A DNA stretch of 27,640 nt, taken from assembly GCA_004554105.1 (NCBI GenBank), contig SFNW01000014.1:1-27640 (forward strand), in the 5' to 3' direction. Positions 21,614 through 27,640 of this stretch are shown here, one piece after another. How positions within the stretch are numbered: the first letter of the stretch is position 1; each line of letters opens with the position of its first letter. The translations under genes and the position numbers were made by a program. Origin of the DNA: Clostridiales bacterium. Its GTDB lineage: Bacteria > Bacillota > Clostridia > Oscillospirales > CAG-272. The notes beneath the pieces were generated by a model that ran no database searches, had not been told where the DNA came from, and worked only from the letters and a program-made list of their open reading frames with translations.

Positions 21614-23080
21614 ATGAACTGGCAGAACATAGGCTTAAAAGTCAACGAAGCAAACGGCGTTTTCTCGGCGCCTTCCGACGCATTTTATCCGCACAGCGAA
21701 AAGGCGGTTGTTTTTTCAACCGAAAAAGCACCGGCAAACTTTGCGTTTTCCTGCGAGATCCGCCTGACCCGCGGCGGCGAGGCGGGGATGTATTTCCGCG
21801 CGCAGGGCAAAAACGGCACGCGCTGGGTCGTCGGCTACTATTTCTCGGTCGACGCGGCGGACGGCTCGGTCAAGCTCTCGAAGGTCAACGGCGGTGACAG
21901 CGACCACGTCGTTCTCGGTCACATGCGCTATCCCTTTGAGACCGATGTCTGGTACACGATGCGCGTCGAGATGCGCGGCACGCACGCAAAACTCTGGTTT
22001 AACAACTTCAAGCTCGACACCGAGCCCTACCCCAAGTATGACTTGACGCTGAGCCACTTCTCGCGCGGCGTCGTCGGACTGAATCTCGGCGACGGCTGTG
22101 CCGAATTCCGCAATGTTACGCTCGAGGAGATCGAGGGCGAGCCCGAGTGGACGCCCGACAACAGCTATTGCAATCCGGTCGTCTACGGTGCAGACCCCGA
22201 TATTCTGTATCACGACGGCGTGTACTATCTGTATTACACCGATACGCAGGATATGTCGCTCTTCCAGTGCTACACCTCGACCGACCTTGTCCACTGGTCG
22301 GACCCTATCGTCGTTTTCCACGGCGAGGACGGCTGGGGCAACAACGAGTACATGAGCCCGAACGTCGTCTATAAGGACGGGCTGTTCTATATGTTCTATG
22401 CGTCGCACACCGCGCCCGACCCGATTACCGGCAGACGCGAGGCGCACGTCGCGTATGCGTCCTCGACTTCGCCGACCGGACCCTTCAAGTCGGTGACGAG
22501 AAAGCCGCTGCATGAGAACATTCAGGAGATCGGCGGTCACCCCTTCTTCGACGAGGACGGGCGCACCTATCTGACCGTTGTCCGCTTCAACAAGGGCAAT
22601 GAAATCTGGGCGTATGAAGTGACGATGGAGGACGGCGTCGTCACGCCAATCGAAGATACGGTTGTTCGCCTGCTCGTTCCCACCGAGGCGTGGGAATGCG
22701 ACTATGCCCGCATCGTCGAGGGCGGCGTCATCATGAAGCACAAGGGACTCTACTACATGATTTACGCCGGCTCGCACTACAAGGGCGACTACGGCGAGGG
22801 CGTTGCCATTGCGGAAAAACCGCTCGGTCCGTACAGAAAGTACAAGTACAACCCGATTCTCCGCGCCACTGCCTTTACGCGCGGCACGGGCGACTCGGTT
22901 TATACCCGCACGGCAAACGGCGATTACATCATGTTCTATCATCAGCACTTCAGCAGAACCGAGATTTCGCCGCGCCAGATTTGCTACGATCCGATGAAGT
23001 TCGTCGAAGTCGGCGACGGCAGTCCCGATGTTCTTGTTCTCCACGGACCGACAACCGCGCCGCAGGAAAAACTGATTTAA
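21614..23080 (+). CDS. Glycoside hydrolase family 43 protein with N-terminal lectin-like domain
   Basis: GH43 enzymes cleave arabinose- or xylose-containing glycans with inversion. The 488-residue protein has an N-terminal jelly-roll, lectin-like domain (about 1-175) and a C-terminal five-bladed GH43 domain (about 185-485). The general base is seen as D194 in GADPDILYHDG, and the likely general acid as E369 in VEGGVIMKHKGLYYMIY. The segment EIGGHPFFDEDGRTYL (305-320) matches the third blade, but the Asp usually before Gly/Ala-His-Pro appears to be Gly307. There is no signal peptide, so it is predicted to be cytoplasmic and to act on imported oligosaccharides. The ATG at 21614 is preceded by AAGGAGATAAAACG. 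The next gene starts 25 bp later. Substrate is not known. Confidence 0.88.
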   Translation: MNWQNIGLKVNEANGVFSAPSDAFYPHSEKAVVFSTEKAPANFAFSCEIRLTRGGEAGMYFRAQGKNGTRWVVGYYFSVDAADGSVKLSKVNGGDSDHVVLGHMRYPFETDVWYTMRVEMRGTHAKLWFNNFKLDTEPYPKYDLTLSHFSRGVVGLNLGDGCAEFRNVTLEEIEGEPEWTPDNSYCNPVVYGADPDILYHDGVYYLYYTDTQDMSLFQCYTSTDLVHWSDPIVVFHGEDGWGNNEYMSPNVVYKDGLFYMFYASHTAPDPITGRREAHVAYASSTSPTGPFKSVTRKPLHENIQEIGGHPFFDEDGRTYLTVVRFNKGNEIWAYEVTMEDGVVTPIEDTVVRLLVPTEAWECDYARIVEGGVIMKHKGLYYMIYAGSHYKGDYGEGVAIAEKPLGPYRKYKYNPILRATAFTRGTGDSVYTRTANGDYIMFYHQHFSRTEISPRQICYDPMKFVEVGDGSPDVLVLHGPTTAPQEKLI

Positions 23081-23105
23081 GTCTTCTGTGGGGAGGAAAC
23101 AAAAC

Positions 23106-24563
23106 ATGAAGCGAAATCTTCTTATAATGCTTCTTTCCGCGCTGTGTCTGTGCCTTGTGCTTGTCTCGTGCGGCGACAAAACGCCCGGCGAGACCACTGC
23201 CGCGACGACCGAGGCGACGCCGGAAACCGGCTACCGTCTGCCCGCGTTCGACTTCGAGGGGCATGAATTCAACATTCTCTCGGCAGGGCGCAGAAACGTC
23301 GTCGAAAACGACTTTCTCTTCGACGACACAAACCCGTCGGTGCTTGACGCCGCGATTGAAAAGCGCAACCGCGCGGTCGAGGCACTTTACAACATCAAAA
23401 TCGTGACCGAGCAGAAGAACACCACGGCAAACCAGCAGTCGCCCGAGGCGTACCGCGTGCTGATTCGCGAAGCGACGGCAGGCGACTATACCTACGACGC
23501 TTGCGTCATTCCGGGCTACGACGTCAGCCAGCTTGCCTACGAGGGCTATCTCACCGACCTCAACGCGCTGCCCTATTTTGAGGCGGAGAATGAGTGGTAC
23601 GACGCAAAGGCAAACGAGACCTTTACCTTTGCCGACAAGCTCTTCTTCACGACCGGCGACTTCGGCATCAACATGATGGACCAGGCGTACTGCATTGCGT
23701 TCAACAAGGCGCTTGCCCAGCAGTATAACATCGACGACCCCTATGAGCTGGTCGAGGACTACAAGTGGACGCTCGATAAGATGTATTCCATCGCCAAGGA
23801 AGTCTCCGACGATACCGACGGCGACGGCGTCACCGATGTGTTCGGCGTGCTTTACTGGGTCGACGCGGTCTATGGCGTGGTCAACGCCGCAGGGCAGAAG
23901 ATGGTCACGCTCAACGAGGACACCTACAACTACGAGCTGACCATCAACACCGAGACGACCTACAATATGCTCGAGCTGTTCTTCAACATGGTCAAGGACG
24001 AGCGCGTATCCACCATGTATAAGCACAATTCGGCAAACAAGGAGTACGTCGAAATCTTCAGCGGCGACAAGGCACTGTTCTTCATGACGACTATCGGCAC
24101 GCTCGGCGATTTCCGCGATATGGAGACCGACTACGGCATTCTGCCCTATACGCTCTACAGCGAGACGCAGACCGAGTATGCCAATACCGTCGCGCCGTTC
24201 TATATGAACTTCCTCTGCGTGCCGCTGCTCGTTGAAAATGCGGAGCGCACCTCCGCCATCATCGAGGCAATCGGCTTCTACTCGCACGAGTATATCATTC
24301 CCGCCTACTACGACAAAACGCTCAACGGACAGTATACCCGCGACGAGGAAAGCAGCGCAATGCTCGATATCATTTTCGATACCCGCGCTTATGACCTCGG
24401 CTATTGCTACCAGCCCGCTAACCTGAACAAGAACCTGATTTATATGGTTGAGGGCGGCAGCTTCGACTGGGCAAGCCGCTATGCGTCGCTTGAACAGCCG
24501 GCGAAAATCATTCTCAATATGATTTCGCAGTCCTACCGCCGCGCGGTCGGCATTGAAGAATAA
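23106..24563 (+). CDS. ABC-type extracellular solute-binding lipoprotein (copy 2)
   Basis: This 485-residue lipoprotein has a signal peptide ending in LVSC with C22 lipidated, a short Thr-rich linker, and a family-1-type binding domain. A Ca2+-type loop, D236-x-D238-x-D240-G-x-x-D244, lies at the same place as in the paralogue at 19833-21329. Shared blocks include KWTL (220-223), DYGILP and PAYYDKTLNGQYTRDEES. The ATG at 23106 follows GGGAGGAAAC and is preferred to an in-frame start six codons upstream. It follows the GH43 gene by 25 bp, so the two are cotranscribed; the glycosidase probably acts on what this protein helps import (inference). No permease genes follow. Confidence 0.92.
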   Translation: MKRNLLIMLLSALCLCLVLVSCGDKTPGETTAATTEATPETGYRLPAFDFEGHEFNILSAGRRNVVENDFLFDDTNPSVLDAAIEKRNRAVEALYNIKIVTEQKNTTANQQSPEAYRVLIREATAGDYTYDACVIPGYDVSQLAYEGYLTDLNALPYFEAENEWYDAKANETFTFADKLFFTTGDFGINMMDQAYCIAFNKALAQQYNIDDPYELVEDYKWTLDKMYSIAKEVSDDTDGDGVTDVFGVLYWVDAVYGVVNAAGQKMVTLNEDTYNYELTINTETTYNMLELFFNMVKDERVSTMYKHNSANKEYVEIFSGDKALFFMTTIGTLGDFRDMETDYGILPYTLYSETQTEYANTVAPFYMNFLCVPLLVENAERTSAIIEAIGFYSHEYIIPAYYDKTLNGQYTRDEESSAMLDIIFDTRAYDLGYCYQPANLNKNLIYMVEGGSFDWASRYASLEQPAKIILNMISQSYRRAVGIEE

Positions 24564-24579
24564 TCAACAAGTAAAATAC

Positions 24580-24613
24580 AAACCGCCGCTGTGCATTTGC
24601 ACGGCGGCGGTTT
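24580..24613 (+). terminator. Intrinsic terminator after solute-binding gene 2
   Basis: A 15-bp stem starting AAACCGCCGC (24580-24594) pairs with 24599-24613 around the loop ATTT, with a single T-G wobble, followed by a T. It lies 16 bases after the stop. The 262 bp from here to murI hold this terminator, the MITE-like element at 24650-24783, and a GGGG/CCCC hairpin with a T-run near 24791-24816. Confidence 0.88.
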
Positions 24614-24649
24614 TGCTTATGAGATAGCTAAAAGCGAAGCGTGAATGCG

Positions 24650-24783
24650 CCTTCCCCATTGGGGAAGGTGGCACGCGTAGCGTGACGGATGAGGGCTTGC
24701 AGGCGGAATAATATGTAATAATTTTTTCTTTGCGAAATCCCTCATCAGTCGCCTGCGGCGATAGCTTCCCCACAGGGGAAGCC
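24650..24783. mobile_element. MITE-like paired-hairpin element (second copy of the class)
   Basis: It starts with hairpin CCTTCCCC/GGGGAAGG (24650-24668), hairpin CACGC/GCGTG (24672-24684) and arm GATGAGGG (24688-24695). After a 43-base centre come arm CCCTCATC (24739-24746), hairpin TCGCC/GGCGA (24749-24761) and hairpin GCTTCCCC/GGGGAAGC (24764-24782). The layout matches 13964-14073. There is no coding content. Confidence 0.7.
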
Positions 24784-24825
24784 TTTATAACGGGGTTCGG
24801 CGCCCCGACCTTTTTTCTTTCTCGT

Positions 24826-25605
24826 TCAATACTTTTCAATATCAATCTGCTTTGCCTTCACGGTCTCGCCGCCGAGGAAGACGCGGGCGACCGCGTCGAA
24901 ATTGACCGGCGAATCGCTCACAAAGAAGGACGCGCTGCCCGCGCCGCTCTGTGCGCCGCAGGCCTCGGCAACCTTTTTCGCCGCTGCGCTGCCCGAATTG
25001 ATGAGGACAGTCTCCGGCAGAATGTCGGCGAGAATATCCGAAATAATCGGAAAATGCGTGCAGCCGAGAATCAGCGTGTCGACCCCCGCCGCCTTCATCG
25101 GCGCGAGGTAGTCCTCGGCAACCTGCCGCGTCACCGCGCAGTCCCGCCCGATGTAGCCGTTTTCGACCAACGGCACGAAGAGCGGGCAGGCGACCGAGGT
25201 CACCGAAATCTCGGGACACAGGGCGTGCAGTTTTCGCTCAAACGCGCCGCTCGAAACCGTCGCGCCCGTGCCGATGACGCCGATTTTTTGGTTTTTCGTC
25301 GCGGCGAGCGCCGCCTCAACCGATGCGTCCACCACGCCGATGAGCGGCAGTGCGTATTCGCTTTTCAGCGCGTCGAGCACGACCGAGCTGACCGTGCCGC
25401 AGGCGGCGAGAATCACGTCCGCGCCGTTTGCAAGCAGGAAATTGATGTCCTGCCGCGCATAGCGCATCAGCAGCTCGCGCGAGCGCGAGCCGTAGGGGAC
25501 GCGCCCCGTGTCGCCGAAGTAGACGAAATCGCCGCGCGGCAGAAGCGTATGCAGTTCCTTGTAGGCGGTCAGTCCGCCGAGTCCGCTGTCAAAAATACCG
25601 ATCAA
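24826..25605 (-). CDS. murI: Glutamate racemase
   Basis: MurI interconverts L- and D-glutamate for peptidoglycan. The 259-residue protein has the N-terminal IGIFDSGLGGLTAYKEL (D6, S7), YFGDTGRVPYG (29-39), and two active-site cysteines: C69 in AACGTVSS and C182 in LILGCTHFP, with H184. In most MurI the first motif is A-C-N-T; here N is G, a change that deserves an alignment check. The start is a TTG at 25603-25605, since no ATG or GTG in frame lies near the conserved IGIFDSG; AAAGG is about 12 bases upstream. It lies 32 bp after prmC, last in a three-gene operon. Confidence 0.92.
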   Translation of the reverse strand: MIGIFDSGLGGLTAYKELHTLLPRGDFVYFGDTGRVPYGSRSRELLMRYARQDINFLLANGADVILAACGTVSSVVLDALKSEYALPLIGVVDASVEAALAATKNQKIGVIGTGATVSSGAFERKLHALCPEISVTSVACPLFVPLVENGYIGRDCAVTRQVAEDYLAPMKAAGVDTLILGCTHFPIISDILADILPETVLINSGSAAAKKVAEACGAQSGAGSASFFVSDSPVNFDAVARVFLGGETVKAKQIDIEKY

Positions 25606-25637
25606 TGTGCGACCAAGCCTTTCTGCAAATTGTTGTG

Positions 25638-26438
25638 TTACGCTATGACCGCGGCGCGGAAGTTGCCGCCGAGGTCAAACAGCGGTTCAAAGGACAGTTC
25701 GTGCCGCGCGGCAAGCGCGGCGGCGTCCTCCTGTTGGTCAAAGCCGAATTCAAAGAGGAAAAAGCCGCCGTCCTTGCGGTTTGCGGCAAAATGTTCGAGG
25801 ATCGCGCGGTAAAAGCGCAGCCCGTCGTCCCCGCCGTCGAGCGCCATGCGCGGCTCGAAGGCAAGCTCGGGCGCAAGTGTGCCGAGCGCGTCCGTGCGAA
25901 TGTAGGGCGGATTGGAGACGATGCAGTCAAACCGCTCGTCGAGCGGCGAGGGGGAGGTCACGTCGAGCTTCCGGAAGCCGACCGACGAAACCCGATTTGC
26001 CGCCGCGTTCTCTTTTGCAAGCGCAAGCGCACCGTCCGAAAGGTCGGCGGCAAGCGCGGTCACATCGGGGCGATGCTTTGCGGTCGAAATCGCGATGCAG
26101 CCGCTCCCCGTGCAGAGGTCGAGAAAGCGCGCACCGCGCGGCAGGCGGCGCAGAAGCGTTTCCACCAGCAGTTCGGTGTCGGCGCGCGGAATCAGGCAGT
26201 CGGGCGATACGCGGTATTCTTCCTTATAAAATGCCCATTTGCCGAGGATGTACTGCAGCGGCTCGTGCGCCTGCCGCCGCGCCAGCGCGTCGGCAAGCCG
26301 CGCATCGGAAAAGTCTCTCCCCGAGCAGAGGTCGGCGGGCGTCGCACGCGCGAATTCCTCTAACAGTATACGCGCCTCGCCCTCGAAATTTTCCACCCCT
26401 GCGGCTTGCAGGGCGGCCTTGAGCGCGGCGTAGGTCAC
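25638..26438 (-). CDS. prmC: Peptide chain release factor N5-glutamine methyltransferase
   Basis: PrmC methylates the GGQ glutamine of release factors with S-adenosylmethionine, improving translation termination. The 266-residue protein has the N-terminal helical domain with EPLQYILGKWAFY (59-71) and IPRADTE (83-89). The SAM-binding LDLCTGSGCIAIS is at 106-118 and the catalytic NPPY at 176-179. The start is GTG at 26436-26438, overlapping the yqhQ stop (GTGA), so the two genes are coupled. A release-factor gene is not in view. Confidence 0.94.
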   Translation of the reverse strand: MTYAALKAALQAAGVENFEGEARILLEEFARATPADLCSGRDFSDARLADALARRQAHEPLQYILGKWAFYKEEYRVSPDCLIPRADTELLVETLLRRLPRGARFLDLCTGSGCIAISTAKHRPDVTALAADLSDGALALAKENAAANRVSSVGFRKLDVTSPSPLDERFDCIVSNPPYIRTDALGTLAPELAFEPRMALDGGDDGLRFYRAILEHFAANRKDGGFFLFEFGFDQQEDAAALAARHELSFEPLFDLGGNFRAAVIA

Positions 26439-27535
26439 TTTTCCGTGTCCGCGCCGCTTTCGGTCGAAGCACTTTCGGCGTCGGCTTCACCCGCGGCGGG
26501 CGCATCGGCTGCCGATTCTTCGGTCTCCGCCGCTTCGGCGGGCGCGGGCTTCGATTTCTCGATGATTTCGTCAACCTCGCTCTGCGGGAACTCGTCGGGC
26601 ATCGCCGATTTCATCGCGGTGATGGCGATTTCAAGCTCGTCGAGGTCGGGCTCGCGCGTCGTGATGCGCTGCATCCAAAGCCCGGGCGCGGCGACGATTT
26701 TCGTAAAGAGATTTTCATGCTTGCCGGCGTACAGGATAAACTCAAAGCCGAGACCGCAAATCAGCGGCAGCAGCAGCGGCTTGAGCACCAGGCGCAGCCA
26801 GATATTTTCCCAAGTGACAAACGAAAAGACGATCACGCTGAGAATCAGCATGATAAAGATAAAACTCGTGCCGCAGCGCGGGTGAAACCGCGTGCAGTTT
26901 TTCGCGTTTTCGGGGGTCAGCGGCATACCCGACTCGTAGCAGGCGATGCTCTTGTGCTCCGCGCCGTGGTACTCAAAGGTGCGGCGAATATCGGGCATCA
27001 GCGAGACAAGCAGAATGTAGCCGACGAAAATGCCGATGCGGATAACACCCTCGCAGAGTGTCTTGAATATGCCGAGCGAGCCGCCGACAAGTCCGAGCAG
27101 GAAGTCAAGCCCCTGCGTCGCCAGCGTCGGCAGCACCAAAAACAGCGCAACGCCGAGCAGAACGCCGAGTACGCTTGCAAAGCCCATGACGATGTTCATA
27201 ATGTTCTGCCCGAATGTCTTCAGCAGCCATTTTTCAAACTTCGTTTCGGGCTCGTCCATGTCGACGCCGATTGCCTCGGCGGAAATCGACAGCACCTTGA
27301 AGGAGAGCTTCAGCGATTCGACGAGCGAGACGACGCCGCGCACAAGCGGCAGATTCCAGAGCTTGTTCCGCTTGCGCAGCGAAACATAGGAGCGGTTTTC
27401 GACCGAAATCGAGCCGTCCTCGTGGCGCGAGGCGATGCTGTAGCGGTCGCCGCAGCGCATCATGACGCCTTCGAGGACCGCTTCGCCGCCGACCTTGCCG
27501 AGACGGGGATTCTTTTCGCAACAGGTTTTCTTCAT
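26435..27535 (-). CDS. yqhQ: DUF1385 (YqhQ-type) integral membrane protein
   Basis: This family's function is not established; it is common next to prmC in Firmicutes. The 366-residue protein has the conserved GGEAVLEGVMMR (16-27), EYHGAEHKSIACYE (188-201) and RFHPRCGTSF (216-225) motifs. His, Glu and Cys in the last two suggest a metal site (inference). Membrane helices lie at about 112-136, 143-158, 165-180, 224-242 and 248-270. The last 50 residues are an Ala/Glu/Ser-rich acidic tail not typical of the core family. The ATG at 27533-27535 has only a weak ribosome site. It is the first gene of the yqhQ-prmC-murI operon. Confidence 0.9.
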   Translation of the reverse strand: MKKTCCEKNPRLGKVGGEAVLEGVMMRCGDRYSIASRHEDGSISVENRSYVSLRKRNKLWNLPLVRGVVSLVESLKLSFKVLSISAEAIGVDMDEPETKFEKWLLKTFGQNIMNIVMGFASVLGVLLGVALFLVLPTLATQGLDFLLGLVGGSLGIFKTLCEGVIRIGIFVGYILLVSLMPDIRRTFEYHGAEHKSIACYESGMPLTPENAKNCTRFHPRCGTSFIFIMLILSVIVFSFVTWENIWLRLVLKPLLLPLICGLGFEFILYAGKHENLFTKIVAAPGLWMQRITTREPDLDELEIAITAMKSAMPDEFPQSEVDEIIEKSKPAPAEAAETEESAADAPAAGEADAESASTESGADTEK

Positions 27536-27596
27536 TTATTATATAGAACTCACTTTCATACGGGTTTGACGCCGCTTTTGCGGCGGCTTCCTCTAT

Positions 27597-27624
27597 ATTA
27601 TATCATAACGAAGTGCGATTGCAA
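27597..27624 (-). promoter_or_regulatory. Sigma-A-type promoter of yqhQ-prmC-murI
   Basis: On the minus strand, TTGCAA (27619-27624) is followed by 16 bp and TATAAT (27597-27602). The leader of about 55 bases contains a small GCCGC/GCGGC hairpin (27571-27584). Confidence 0.65.
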
Positions 27625-27640
27625 GGCTTTTTTGCAACCG

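Noticed and set aside
1..27640. tRNA or rRNA genes, prophage or transposase genes
   Set aside because: Scanning the intergenic regions by eye gave no T-loop sequence, rRNA block or recombinase motif; a tRNAscan run would settle it.

Overview
The window looks like chromosomal DNA of a GC-rich, spore-forming, anaerobic member of the Bacillota, class Clostridia. The order is my inference, with Oscillospirales-like gut lineages the best guess. The evidence is a full-length SpoIIE, an LtaS-type synthase, a clostridial small-lipoprotein type, clostridial solute-binding lipoproteins, and a complete V-type (A/V) ATPase operon in the gene order known from Enterococcus hirae ntp. No rRNA, tRNA, CRISPR array, phage gene or transposase gene was found.

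Layout. Positions 10-38 hold a textbook vegetative promoter firing leftward out of the window. 283-3209 (+) is spoIIE, coupled to a small lipoprotein. 3360-3572 (-) is a tiny XRE regulator with a palindromic operator-like site. 3621-3899 is a gene-free stretch packed with hairpins and ending in a terminator; it is the best candidate here for something undescribed. 3953-6392 (-) is argS-yebC. 6461-7051 is non-coding and contains a 221-bp tandem duplication plus dispersed hairpin elements. 7052-16382 (-) is the nine-gene V-ATPase operon (ntpF-I-K-E-C-G-A-B-D). All five Na+ ligands of its membrane rotor subunit are conserved, so it is predicted to be a Na+ pump or Na+-driven synthase. 16733-19719 (+) is an LTA-synthase-like gene coupled to a glycerophosphodiester phosphodiesterase. 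19833-24563 is a carbohydrate locus: a solute-binding lipoprotein (-), then divergently a GH43 glycosidase and a second, paralogous solute-binding lipoprotein (+). 24826-27535 (-) is the housekeeping operon yqhQ-prmC-murI.

The intergenic DNA is unusually rich in short palindromes. One family shares a CCCTACGG edge around interchangeable palindromic cores, with about eleven copies. A second class is a MITE-like element built of paired hairpins, with two copies. A third is a double-hairpin element sitting just after two stop codons. Three of the V-ATPase intercistronic gaps (I/K, C/G and B/D) are filled by these elements, while the other junctions are tight, so the insertions could affect relative subunit expression.

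How the genes work together: envelope and sporulation (SpoIIE, LtaS-like, GDPD, MurI), translation (ArgS, PrmC, YebC), ion-motive energy (V-ATPase) and glycan scavenging (GH43 with two binding lipoproteins but no permeases in view).
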